This document shows, one piece after another, positions 16,954 through 24,955 of a DNA stretch of 32,397 nt. Location of the stretch: assembly GCA_022448645.1 (NCBI GenBank), contig JAKVBZ010000057.1, positions 1-32,397 on the forward strand, in the 5' to 3' direction. Position 1 is the stretch's first letter. The number at the start of each line of letters is the position of its first letter. A model generated the notes under the pieces. It ran no database searches. It was not told the origin of the DNA and worked only from the letters and a program-made list of their open reading frames with translations. This DNA comes from Pirellulaceae bacterium. GTDB lineage: Bacteria > Planctomycetota > Planctomycetia > Pirellulales > Pirellulaceae. The position numbers were made by a program, and so were the translations under genes.

Positions 16954-18339
16954 GTGAAGGGTCCCATTTGCGTTCAACGACTGCTGGTGGTGGGTATTTT
17001 GAGTTTTGTGGTAGCTCCTGCCATGGCGAAAGACGATCGTCCGAATGTGCTCATGATTCTCGTGGACGATTTGGGTTACGGAGATTTGAGCTGTTATGGT
17101 GCACAGGACCTCCAGACGCCGCACATTGACCGCTTGATAAAACAGGGGATGCGCTGGACTCAGTTTTATGCGAATTGTCCGGTTTGCTCACCGACACGTG
17201 CCGCACTCCTGTCAGGTCGATATCCGGACGCCGTGGGCGTACCGGGTGTCATTCGCACCCACGCCAACAACTCTTGGGGTTACTTGCATCCGGACGTGGA
17301 GCTGCTGCCGGCTGTGATGGCTAGGAACGGATATCGTACAGCCATGATTGGCAAATGGCATCTCGGACTAGGCTCGCCAAACTTGCCCAACGAACGGGGC
17401 TTCGATTTTTTTCAGGGGTTTCTGGGCGACATGATGGACGACTACTACAGTCATTTGCGGTACGGACACAACTATCTGCGGTTGAATCGAAAAGTGATCG
17501 ACCCCTCTGAGGTGCACGCCACGGACATGTTTACAGGCTGGGCTTGTGATTGGCTCAAAGCTTATAAGCTAGACGCACCGTTTTTTATGTATCTGGCGTA
17601 CAATGCGCCGCACAGTCCGATCCAGCCTCCGCAAGAGTACCTGGAACGCTACCGGGTCCAACATCCAGAAGTAAGCGAAAAACGGGCTGGACTGGCTGCA
17701 TTCGTGGAACACCTGGATGAAGGGGTAGGTACAGTCCTGACTGCGCTAGATGAGGTCGGACATGCTGATGACACGCTGGTCATCTTCACCAGCGATAACG
17801 GCGGTGCGGGGTACTTTGGTGCGAACAACGGAGACCTGGCAGGTCAAAAGCAGGACATGCGCGAAGGGGGAATTCGTGTGCCCTCGGGAGTTCGTTGGCC
17901 TGGTCGTATCGAGGCGGGGTCTAACAGCGACCGAGTAGCTTTGACGATGGACCTGTTTCCCACAATATGTGAGGCGGCCGCAATCACACCGGAATCTGAG
18001 ATAGATGGTCAGTCGATCTTGCCAACTCTGTTGGGAAAGGCTCAACCACTCGAAGATCGGACACTGTTCTGGGTTCGGCTTGAAGGCGGAAAGCGTTATC
18101 AAGGAAAGCGTTACTATTGCGTACGACAGGGGCCCTGGAAGCTGTGGCAGGATGATGCCAATCAGCCCTTGCGTCTCGTTCACCTGCTGCAGGATCCGTT
18201 GGAAACGATGGATCTGACCGCACAATATCCAGAGGTGGCTGAGCGACTTCGCTTTGCTCTAGAGCAACACAAGACACGTTGTGCGGATGTTTCTTTTCGT
18301 GATCAGAACGGGCGAGGACCGAATGAAATCGGTGATTGA
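16954..18339 (+). CDS. Secreted arylsulfatase (type I, formylglycine-dependent)
   Basis: The start is GTG 16954, 5 bases after a strong AGGAGAAG ribosome site. The 461-residue protein opens with a signal peptide (RLLVVGILSFVVAPAMA). It shows the classic arylsulfatase A-like blocks: NVLMILVDDLGYGDLSCYGA with Asp38-Asp39, CSPTRAALLSGRYP with formylglycine precursor Cys78 and Arg82, GYRTAMIGKWHLG, YLAYNAPHSP and IFTSDNGG. It is a complete and conventional sulfatase, distinct in sequence from the 15111-16643 enzyme, so the pair is not a recent duplication. Activity depends on a formylglycine-generating enzyme encoded elsewhere. The likely role is desulfation of a sulfated glycan before uptake. 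Confidence 0.94.
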   Translation: MKGPICVQRLLVVGILSFVVAPAMAKDDRPNVLMILVDDLGYGDLSCYGAQDLQTPHIDRLIKQGMRWTQFYANCPVCSPTRAALLSGRYPDAVGVPGVIRTHANNSWGYLHPDVELLPAVMARNGYRTAMIGKWHLGLGSPNLPNERGFDFFQGFLGDMMDDYYSHLRYGHNYLRLNRKVIDPSEVHATDMFTGWACDWLKAYKLDAPFFMYLAYNAPHSPIQPPQEYLERYRVQHPEVSEKRAGLAAFVEHLDEGVGTVLTALDEVGHADDTLVIFTSDNGGAGYFGANNGDLAGQKQDMREGGIRVPSGVRWPGRIEAGSNSDRVALTMDLFPTICEAAAITPESEIDGQSILPTLLGKAQPLEDRTLFWVRLEGGKRYQGKRYYCVRQGPWKLWQDDANQPLRLVHLLQDPLETMDLTAQYPEVAERLRFALEQHKTRCADVSFRDQNGRGPNEIGD

Positions 18340-18535
18340 AATGTCGTGCGCAAAACGGTGGCAGTTTGGTGAAGGTCGCTAAGACGATCCGAACATGGTT
18401 GATCGCGATGCTTTGGAAACCACCAGTCTAATCTGATTTTTCGGTTCGAGCCGGCCAGTTTGGCGCCTTGCTTGACGCTGTTTGTAGGATGGAAGACGTT
18501 CTACGTGTGAGGCTCGCGATTCAACGCGTGGCTCC

Positions 18536-19315
18536 TTACTCTTGGACCGCTTTCGATCGACAATCCTTCCAGGAAATGCCGCCGTCCACGCGCAAGGCGG
18601 CTCCCGTCACGTAGTCCGCTTCTTCCGAACAAAGGAAGGCAGCCGCTTTGCCAATGTCGCTGGGAAGGCCGACACGCCCCCATGGTATGTCAGCACTAAT
18701 TTGTTCCACCGCTTCGTCGTCAAGTGTTCGTCGATTTCCCGGAGTATCGATCCACCCCGGTTCGATGACGTTGACGTTAATACGGTGTTCGGCCAATTCC
18801 GTGGCGATGGTGCGGGTCATATGATTCAGGCCAGCTTTTGCGGCGTTGTACGCAGCATTGTCGGCATACGGTATCTCGGCGTGAATACTGGAAATGAAGA
18901 CAATCTTCCCCCCTCCGCCACGTTCAATCATGTGTTGCGCAACCAGTTGACTGATATAAAAGCTGCTGGTCAGTGTGCCGTGGAGTGTCGTTTCGAAATC
19001 GGCCACATCATAGGTGGCGTACGGGGAACGAATGTTTTTCGCCGGATTGCTGACCAGGATGTCGATACGTTCCACGCTTTCAAGAGCGGTTTGTACAAGC
19101 CTTTGACATTCGTCATGTACAAAGGTGTTCGCTGCAATGGAAGTGCAGCGATGCCCCCGGGCCAGTATCTCGTCACACGTTTCTTGCAGGTCCGAGCTTT
19201 CGGGGCGATCATTGATAATGAGGTTGGCGCCGCAATCGGCAAGGGCCAGCGCACAACCCTTTCCAATCCCACGGCCGGCTCCGGTAACTAAGGCGGTTTT
19301 GTTCGTTAGGTTCAT
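18536..19315 (-). CDS. Short-chain dehydrogenase/reductase (SDR)
   Basis: The 259-residue classical SDR has the cofactor loop TGAGRGIG (residues 11-18). Asp36 at the end of strand 2 (IINDRPE) favours NAD over NADP. The catalytic set is Ser143, Tyr156 and Lys160 (SSIHAEIPYADNAAYNAAK). The usual NNAG motif reads SNPAKN (89-94), a mild departure. EPGWIDTPGNRR and YVTGAALRVDGG are typical C-terminal blocks. Members of this subgroup are glucose/sugar dehydrogenases or ketoacyl reductase-like enzymes, and the true substrate is unknown. It stands alone, convergent with the arylsulfatase and divergent from the propeller gene at 19722. Confidence 0.9.
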   Translation of the reverse strand: MNLTNKTALVTGAGRGIGKGCALALADCGANLIINDRPESSDLQETCDEILARGHRCTSIAANTFVHDECQRLVQTALESVERIDILVSNPAKNIRSPYATYDVADFETTLHGTLTSSFYISQLVAQHMIERGGGGKIVFISSIHAEIPYADNAAYNAAKAGLNHMTRTIATELAEHRINVNVIEPGWIDTPGNRRTLDDEAVEQISADIPWGRVGLPSDIGKAAAFLCSEEADYVTGAALRVDGGISWKDCRSKAVQE

Positions 19316-19721
19316 GGCGAAATAAGATCCAGCAGAAATTGAGGTTGTGAACGTGTGTCAGTTTTAGAACCGATGTGCGAGTGGGGTGCAAGGCCATTGC
19401 CAGCAGAGCGTGCGGTGGCTCCACCAAGCGATTGCAAGAACGATATGTGACGGCCGATCCATGTTCGTGGGCTATCGCAGAACGAAGCGGTTACGCCGTG
19501 ACGTTCCTGCAGTCCACGCTGAGTTGTGCTTGCCGAAATAGATGGCTCGAAGTTTCAATGATTAAGGAAATGTCGAGTTTTTGTCTGTAATGCTTGCCTG
19601 CGTCTAGATCTGCGCGTTAATGTGATCCTTACCCAACGTGTTGGTTTCTTTATACTGGACGCCAACCAAGTTGCTCTTTTTACACAAATGTAGATGAGAT
19701 ATTTCATTTAAGGTGGCATTC
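19316..19721. other. Divergent intergenic region, 406 bp
   Basis: No convincing gene is present. The only sites seen are the AAGGTGG ribosome site at 19710-19716 for the plus-strand gene and the promoter/operator-like element at 19633-19656, listed separately. Confidence 0.45.
19633..19656 (+). promoter_or_regulatory. Operator-like palindrome plus -10-like TATACT
   Basis: CCAACGTGTTGG (19633-19644) is a 5-2-5 palindrome ending 6 bases before TATACT (19651-19656), which is 65 bases upstream of the propeller gene's ATG. This placement would let a dimeric repressor block a promoter. There is no clear -35 hexamer, so the call is tentative. Confidence 0.25.
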
Positions 19722-21380
19722 ATGAATTCGCTTTCCAGACGATCTTTCCTCGCACATTCCCTGGCCGCCGGTGGTGCCTTGGCGATGGGTAGCCATCGGT
19801 TGATTGGCGCGCCGAACGAAATCTACACGACGAACATCGATCCACAAGATCACCACGATCCGAACTTGTATCTGTTTCTCGACGATGAGCATATCCACCA
19901 CAAGGAACACCTGATCCTGCAGATGAACAAAATGGCCAAGCACCCGACGCCGATTCTGAAAGCGGATCGGCCTTGGGAGGGTGAACGCGCACAGGCTTGG
20001 GGCAGTGTGATCCAGGAGCCCAGTGGTCTGTTTCGTATGTGGTATTTCGCCTTCAACACCGAACGCCGTTGGGACGAACTCGACCGTGGCGGTTATTGCT
20101 ATGCCGAAAGTTGGGATGGTATCCATTGGGAAAAACCGGACCTGGGCTTATTTAACTTTCGCGGCAGTAAACGAAATAACATCTTCTATCTTTGCAATCC
20201 TAACAACGAAGTACTGGTTGACGAAGAATTGGCTCGCCGTGGCCTGGGCCTACCTGCTATTGACGAACATGGCCAGCAGATTGGCGTGATCAATAATCTG
20301 GACGGGTTGACCGTGGTACGTGACGACGACGATCCCGACCCGCAGCGGCGTTACAAGTTGATCGCCAACATGCAGGATCACCGCATGTGGGCCTATGCTC
20401 ATTTGGAACGCTATTCGAATGTGACGGAGCAACAGCAGAAGGAATCGGCAAAGGTGTTCGGCCAGTACGTTGACACTAGTCCAGATGGAATCCATTGGGC
20501 CCGCAAGCCGCGCCGGATGTTTGCCGCCCGTGGGGGTGACTACATGATGGTCACACGAGATCATCGGAACCGCGAGTGGTGGCTGAACGAACGGGCTCAC
20601 GATCAGGGAGGACGCAACGCGTCACTGCGGACCAGTAAGGACTGGAAAAACTGGTCTGACCTGGAATTGATTTTCGGCCGCACGTCTGACCCGAATTTTA
20701 ATAAGACCTTCCAGTGGCACGGCGGCATTACCCCCTTTAACTATGGGCAAATGAATGTTGGCTTATTGGAAAAATGGCCGTTGTCCGGGCGGGGAGCCGA
20801 CTGTGAGTTAGTCGCGCAGCGCGAAGGTGGCGAGTGGAAACGGCTGTTTCCCGGACATGCGTTTATGGAGTGCGGGCCTGAAGGTGCTTTCGATCGAGTA
20901 TTGGCCTACCCGTCTCACAATTCTCCGGGCCGGATGGGCGACAAGTTGTTGTTTTTCTACACTGGGGCCGGGGCGAAGAACCATCCACGGAAAGGGATGC
21001 CCATGGCGATGGGACTGGCCACCATCGGATGCGATCGCTTCGCTGGTCTGGCGCACTGGCGGAATCTGCCGTCCGGTAAAGTCATCACCAAACCATTGGT
21101 TGTTCCTGGACCACATTTGGCAATCAATGTGGAATACTTAGAGCATACACCGATGCGAGCCGCCATCACCGATGCCAGCGGCAAGGCTATTCCAGGCTAC
21201 AGTTTCGACGATTCTCGGATTGAGCTCCATCTGGATCACCTCTACTCTTGGGCTCAATGGCGAGACAAACCTGACCTGACCGAACTGGTAGGCCAACAGG
21301 TCTCACTACAGTTGGAAGTGAATGGCGGTATCCTCTACAGCTATCGCTTTTATCCTCAACGGGCCACAGGGCGGGGTTGA
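19722..21380 (+). CDS. Tat-exported GH32/43-like five-bladed beta-propeller protein
   Basis: ATG 19722 is chosen because AAGGTGG lies 5 bases before it and it opens directly into a twin-arginine signal, SLSRRSFLAHSLAAGGALAMG (Arg6-Arg7). GTG 19713 is in frame but overlaps the ribosome site. The 552-residue protein has LYLFLDDEHI, KHPTPILKADRPWEG, YAESWDGIHWEKP and TSPDGIHWARKP, then a beta-sandwich tail ending LYSYRFYP. It is a paralogue of the 2025-4322 protein, but without the discoidin-like N-terminal domain and exported by Tat rather than Sec. Tat use implies folding, perhaps with a bound metal, before export. It is presumed to act on a glycan; enzymatic activity is not shown. Confidence 0.83.
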   Translation: MNSLSRRSFLAHSLAAGGALAMGSHRLIGAPNEIYTTNIDPQDHHDPNLYLFLDDEHIHHKEHLILQMNKMAKHPTPILKADRPWEGERAQAWGSVIQEPSGLFRMWYFAFNTERRWDELDRGGYCYAESWDGIHWEKPDLGLFNFRGSKRNNIFYLCNPNNEVLVDEELARRGLGLPAIDEHGQQIGVINNLDGLTVVRDDDDPDPQRRYKLIANMQDHRMWAYAHLERYSNVTEQQQKESAKVFGQYVDTSPDGIHWARKPRRMFAARGGDYMMVTRDHRNREWWLNERAHDQGGRNASLRTSKDWKNWSDLELIFGRTSDPNFNKTFQWHGGITPFNYGQMNVGLLEKWPLSGRGADCELVAQREGGEWKRLFPGHAFMECGPEGAFDRVLAYPSHNSPGRMGDKLLFFYTGAGAKNHPRKGMPMAMGLATIGCDRFAGLAHWRNLPSGKVITKPLVVPGPHLAINVEYLEHTPMRAAITDASGKAIPGYSFDDSRIELHLDHLYSWAQWRDKPDLTELVGQQVSLQLEVNGGILYSYRFYPQRATGRG

Positions 21381-21486
21381 GGTCGGTTGGTCGACTAGGC
21401 TGACGTGAAAGATGACGCACCGCTGGTTCCGGCAACTAGGTCGGAAATGACTAGAAACGGTTTCAAAACCCTGTTCGTGTTAGTGA

Positions 21487-21598
21487 TCGTAACCCGACGT
21501 GTAAGTTTTGAAGTGGTGCTGATGTGGTTTTTCCAACGCAGCGTCAGCGAGGTAAAACCGACGTTGACTTCATTCCTCACAGGTACGTTGGGTTACGA
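21487..21598. repeat. Fold-back (inverted-repeat) intergenic element, about 112 bp
   Basis: TCGTAACCCGACGT at 21487-21500 and ACGTTGGGTTACGA at 21585-21598 are inverted copies of each other over 14 bases with one mismatch, which is a G-U pair in RNA. Inside, further matching segments continue the fold: ACTTCA in the right arm against its complement TGAAGT in the left, and GGTTTT against AAAACC near the centre. The apex carries GCGTCAGCGAGG. The whole thing can form one long imperfect hairpin. It resembles REP/MITE-like intergenic elements common in Pirellulales genomes; that likeness is from memory and not searched. Confidence 0.6.
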
Positions 21599-21677
21599 AA
21601 GCTCGCAACTTCAAGGTTATGGGCGAGGCACGGCCTGCGATGTTTGTCGAAGGGGCTAAATTAGAACGGGCCTCAAT

Positions 21678-21705
21678 GAGTCCTGGGCTGCGCTCAGAAT
21701 GACAG
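21678..21705 (-). repeat. Fragment resembling the dispersed 'GTCATTCTGAGCG' intergenic repeat
   Basis: Read on the minus strand, this segment gives TGTCATTCTGAGCGCAGCCC followed by AGGACTC. It is close to a short intergenic repeat that I recall from many unrelated bacterial genomes (TGTCATTCTGAGCG-AGCG-AAGGATC form). There is only one copy in this window, so the call depends on recalled similarity. Confidence 0.3.
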
Positions 21706-21762
21706 CCAATCTATCTTTTTCACAAGAAAATCTCGTCGACACTACCCAATGTGCTAACCGAC

Positions 21763-21797
21763 AAAAAAATGGGCCACGCATTAACTGCGTGGCCCAT
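21763..21797 (-). terminator. Rho-independent terminator of the larger PEP-CTERM gene
   Basis: A perfect 12-bp stem (21769-21780 pairing with 21786-21797, arm ATGGGCCACGCA) has a 5-base loop. On the minus strand it is followed by a run of seven T (complement of 21763-21769). It starts 49 bases after the stop at 21847. No T-run follows on the plus strand, so it works for the minus-strand gene only. Confidence 0.9.
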
Positions 21798-21846
21798 GGT
21801 GATTGTGACTGAATGTCTACCGCGGCGATTGGCCAGAAGCTTCTCG

Positions 21847-23214
21847 TTAGTCTCGTTTGCGGCCATAACTGCCAAGCCACAACAAGCAACCACCCAGTGT
21901 TACCAACAACAAGGAGGAAGGTTCGGGCACTCCGCTGACGGCCGAGCTATTGCCTGGCGAAATGGAGCCACCGCTGTTGTTCACATCGCCGTCAATCGTT
22001 CCGTTTCCCGAGACCAGACCGTTTTGCACATTGACCAGTCCACCATTGCCCGTGATAAGATCGTTGCTGATGGCCACTTCGCCAGGCCCCAGCTTGTTGA
22101 GCGTATTGCCACCCAAGTCCAGGATATTGTTGAAGCGAAGCGTATGACCACTGGATACGATGGCCTCTGCATTGGTAATTAGGTTTACCGGAGCCTGAAA
22201 CTCATGGCTGCCAGTTAACACATCGATGCCGGCAATCGAGGCGCCTGTGCCACTGTCCAAATGGATTGGGCCGACACCGGCGACGATATACCGGTTGTTA
22301 TTGGCGAATTGAACCCTTTGAACGGTGACCGGGGACTCGGTATAGACGACTCTGTCTTGGGTAATGACGTCACCGAAAATTGCAGTAAGTCGATTGGTAT
22401 TCGGTGCCTCGTTGAGCGACCAATTGGAATCGACAAGCCAGTTCCCTGACGCGTCAACGTTCCAACTTCGCTCGGGTGGTGGTGGCGTTCCCTGGCCTAC
22501 GGAGATCGATATGTCTAAGCCAATCCATTCGCCACCAGTTTGCTCCAGAGCAATCGTATCACCAGGAGCCACCGAAATCGTAGCTTCATTATCACCGATC
22601 GTGTTTTCGTAACGATTGGCGTAACCGGTGTCATCGCCTCCGATCAAAGTTCGTCGATCTAGTTCCGAACCGTTATGCCACAACACCAAGTCCGTAACGC
22701 GACCTAATTCGTGTGGAGCAGACACTGCCAGATCCTGTGTTCTCGCGTTGTAGCCATGATAGGTGACGGTCACGTCCCCGGTGAAGTTTGGCGTCCAGAT
22801 TGCCTTGACCTGTGAATGGCCACCGACCTGTGCAACACCTGATGCAATCGGATCAAAGACAGTCTTGTCGTCACCATTTCCCAAAGGAGGCACAAGATTG
22901 GCGTCGACCGAAAAGTTGATCATTGCCATGTGGTTAGCAGCACCAAAAAACCAACCGGTGCCCTGATCTGGCATTTCGCCATTGACCACACCAACCAGGC
23001 TGCCGTCAACGGAAGTATCGCATGGCCCTCCACTACACTCGTAGGTCCACGTGGCACCGAGATTGCCTGAGGGAGATATCAAGGGGCTAGGATTGCTGAC
23101 GACTTGCATGTCGCCTGAAAGACTCCAGGAAGCTGACAATACCACGTTAGTGGTTGTGACAGCAAGAATCGCGAACACGAACGGAATCAATGCAAGTCTA
23201 AACTGCAAGGACAT
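21847..23214 (-). CDS. PEP-CTERM surface protein, larger paralogue with inserted beta-strand module
   Basis: ATG 23214 is chosen because AGGAG lies 7 bases upstream and it opens into a signal peptide (FRLALIPFVFAILAVTTTNVVLSA). The frame is open to 23418, but that part is unsupported. The 455-residue protein has four parts. First is the signal peptide. Second is a domain of roughly 200 residues starting WSLSGDMQVVSNPSP and ending near GGEWIGLDISISV, with a Cys pair (ECSGGPCD). Third is a roughly 150-residue segment opening WNVDASGNWLVDSNWS and rich in GG-N turns, like autotransporter-associated beta-strand repeats. Last is a PEP-CTERM sorting tail: VPEPSSLLLV, a hydrophobic helix, then RKRD. 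The tail is expected to be recognised by an exosortase encoded elsewhere, giving an exported or surface-anchored product, possibly for extracellular matrix. Confidence 0.88.
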   Translation of the reverse strand: MSLQFRLALIPFVFAILAVTTTNVVLSASWSLSGDMQVVSNPSPLISPSGNLGATWTYECSGGPCDTSVDGSLVGVVNGEMPDQGTGWFFGAANHMAMINFSVDANLVPPLGNGDDKTVFDPIASGVAQVGGHSQVKAIWTPNFTGDVTVTYHGYNARTQDLAVSAPHELGRVTDLVLWHNGSELDRRTLIGGDDTGYANRYENTIGDNEATISVAPGDTIALEQTGGEWIGLDISISVGQGTPPPPERSWNVDASGNWLVDSNWSLNEAPNTNRLTAIFGDVITQDRVVYTESPVTVQRVQFANNNRYIVAGVGPIHLDSGTGASIAGIDVLTGSHEFQAPVNLITNAEAIVSSGHTLRFNNILDLGGNTLNKLGPGEVAISNDLITGNGGLVNVQNGLVSGNGTIDGDVNNSGGSISPGNSSAVSGVPEPSSLLLVTLGGCLLWLGSYGRKRD

Positions 23215-23854
23215 TTTCAACTCCTGATACAATCTTTTAAGTTCTAATGAAATTTCGAGTATCTGCTGTTGATGGAAACGATTCATTTCGGATGACTGAA
23301 ATGCACCGGCAACACGATAAGTCGAGAAAGAAGACGCACGAAATGAGAACGGCCAAATCCTTGAACCACATCGAGTGAGTACATTCAGATACAAGCAGGC
23401 TTGGCCGCTAATGACCATGTGCTTACTTATCGCTCGATCAGCATTACCTCACTACAAGAAACATCGTTCAATCAGTCTTAAATTTAGTTGAAATCACCAA
23501 GAAACACAAGGGAAAATGACCCAGTAAAAGCTGGCCTGATTTGACGTGTCGAGTCGCGGCCTGGCATCGTTCCGTTGATGTCGGATTGAAGTTTGCGGGG
23601 CAAAGTTCACGGTGAACAGGCCGAAAATAGACAAAAGAAATTGGTGGCTAGGGCTTGTGGCGCGAAATTTTCCACCCGTTGGTGTGGATTCAATGTGTTC
23701 ACATCAACCGAGTTCTTCACGTCGAGAAGAGTCCCAGTGATAGCCATGCGCAGGTCGGGTCACGAGGCCAAGCCACCAAAAAGCGCGTCGCGACAAACGC
23801 CGCGACGCGCTGCATTCTAAATCTAAAGTTGATCATCCAAAGATGATCGACGAC
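23215..23854. other. Intergenic region between the two PEP-CTERM genes, 640 bp
   Basis: It contains the ribosome site of the larger gene (AGGAG near 23222-23226) and the terminator of the smaller gene (23777-23811). Open frames here (for example 23593-23820 on the plus strand) have no recognisable features. The terminator means the larger PEP-CTERM gene probably has its own promoter within 23215-23776, which I could not pinpoint. Confidence 0.5.
23777..23811 (-). terminator. Rho-independent terminator of the smaller PEP-CTERM gene
   Basis: A perfect 11-bp GC-rich stem (23782-23792 with 23801-23811, arm AGCGCGTCGCG) has an 8-base loop. On the minus strand it is followed by four to five T. It begins 43 bases after the stop at 23855. 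The T-run is shorter than in the terminator of the paralogue, but the stem is strong. Confidence 0.82.
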
Positions 23855-24625
23855 TTAACGCTGTCGTCGAGACAGTCCCAACATGGTCAGACCCATCACC
23901 AACAGAGCTACGCTCGTGGGTTCTGGAACTGGCGTGATCGACAGGTCGAGCCCGTGCCACTCGCCACCCCCGATGGCGACCTCGACGGTATCGCCAGCGG
24001 AAAGCGATAAGACTGCTCCATTGGAATATCGGCCAGCATATCCATCGTCCACACCGCCTGCCAGCGTGTATTCGTCAATGAGGTTACCATTGTGGCTTAA
24101 TGACAACGGCCCTGTACGACCTTGCTCGTGAGGCGCTGCAAGTGACTGAATTCGAGCGTTGTAGCCAAGCCAGTTCACGTTGTAGTCTCCGGTGATGAAC
24201 CCAGGCTGAGCGGTCCAGGTCGCAGACATGTTAGAGTGTCCACCGACCTGTGCAACACCTGAAGCGACGGGGTCGAAAGTTGTCTTGTCGTCTCCATCGC
24301 CAAGCGGTGGGATCGGATTGGCGTCTACCGAAAAACTGATCATGGCATGGTGGTTACCAGGACCGAAGTACCAGCCGGTACCCTCATTCGGCATTTCACC
24401 ATTGACGACGCCCACCAAGTTTCCAGAGACACTTTGGTCACAGGCACCACCACAGTGATAAGACCAGGTCGCGTCTCCGCCAACACCTGCGATCGGAGGG
24501 CTGGGGTTGCTGGTAACCTGCATATCACCTGACAAGCTCCACTGGGCCATCGCCAAGCCGCTCACGGAACAAACAACAACGAGGGCAATCAACAATACTT
24601 TGATCTTCGCTAACATAGGGACCAT
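23855..24625 (-). CDS. PEP-CTERM surface protein, smaller paralogue
   Basis: The 256-residue protein has a signal peptide (VLLIALVVVCSVSGLAMA, cleavage before QWSLSG). A domain of roughly 200 residues follows that is plainly homologous to the one in the 21847-23214 protein: WSLSGDMQV.SNPSP, LVGVVNGEMP..GTGW.FG, FSVDAN..PPLG.GDDKT.FDP.ASGVAQVGGHS and GGEW.GLD.SI. A Cys pair (HCGGACD) is conserved. It ends directly in the sorting tail VPEPTSVALLVMGLTMLGLSRRQR. ATG 24625 is used; ATG 24616 is equally possible. The function of the domain is unknown to me. The pair arose by tandem duplication, with the larger one gaining an extra module or the smaller one losing it. Confidence 0.88.
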   Translation of the reverse strand: MVPMLAKIKVLLIALVVVCSVSGLAMAQWSLSGDMQVTSNPSPPIAGVGGDATWSYHCGGACDQSVSGNLVGVVNGEMPNEGTGWYFGPGNHHAMISFSVDANPIPPLGDGDDKTTFDPVASGVAQVGGHSNMSATWTAQPGFITGDYNVNWLGYNARIQSLAAPHEQGRTGPLSLSHNGNLIDEYTLAGGVDDGYAGRYSNGAVLSLSAGDTVEVAIGGGEWHGLDLSITPVPEPTSVALLVMGLTMLGLSRRQR

Positions 24626-24925
24626 TTTCCTTAGGTAAAAAAGTGTTTTTTAATAAGTGGAATTTAAAAAAACGCTTGATGAATGAGTCGAACGTACAGT
24701 CACATTTCAAATCTTCCGCACATCGTTGTCACGTCGTGCGCGCCGCAATGCCGCAAACAGCAGCAACGACGGTGTACGTTCGTTGGGAGCTTTCCATTGG
24801 CTAACCTCCAGGGGTTGCATTGTTCTTTCGGAATCAGCAGTTCACTCCACTGCAGATCTCGACGTCATTGAATTTGAATGATGATTAACGCGTTCGGCAC
24901 AAACGTTTTGTTGTGTTTTTGGCGT

Positions 24926-24955
24926 TGGGTGACCGTGTATTGGGTGACCGTGTAT
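24926..24955. repeat. Tandem duplication of a 15-base unit
   Basis: TGGGTGACCGTGTAT occurs twice in direct succession (24926-24940 and 24941-24955) without a mismatch. The two copies are in non-coding sequence and look like a recent slippage event. Confidence 0.85.

Larger units (their letters stand above)
21381..21846. other. Convergent intergenic region rich in structural repeats, 466 bp
   Basis: No gene is supported. The stretch holds a fold-back repeat (21487-21598), a short segment resembling a dispersed bacterial intergenic repeat (21678-21705), and the terminator of the minus-strand PEP-CTERM gene (21763-21797). Each is listed separately. Confidence 0.6.

Noticed and set aside
15111..18339. 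Recent duplication of a sulfatase gene
   Set aside because: The two divergent sulfatases share only family-level motifs and differ in the signature (CSPSR against CSPTR) and in length, so they are not recent copies.
18542..19291. 249-codon plus-strand frame opposite the SDR gene
   Set aside because: It mirrors the SDR gene, whose cofactor and catalytic motifs are intact; the plus-strand product has no recognisable features.
24926..24955. Possible start of a CRISPR-like or VNTR array
   Set aside because: Only two directly adjacent 15-base units without spacers; this is a simple tandem duplication.
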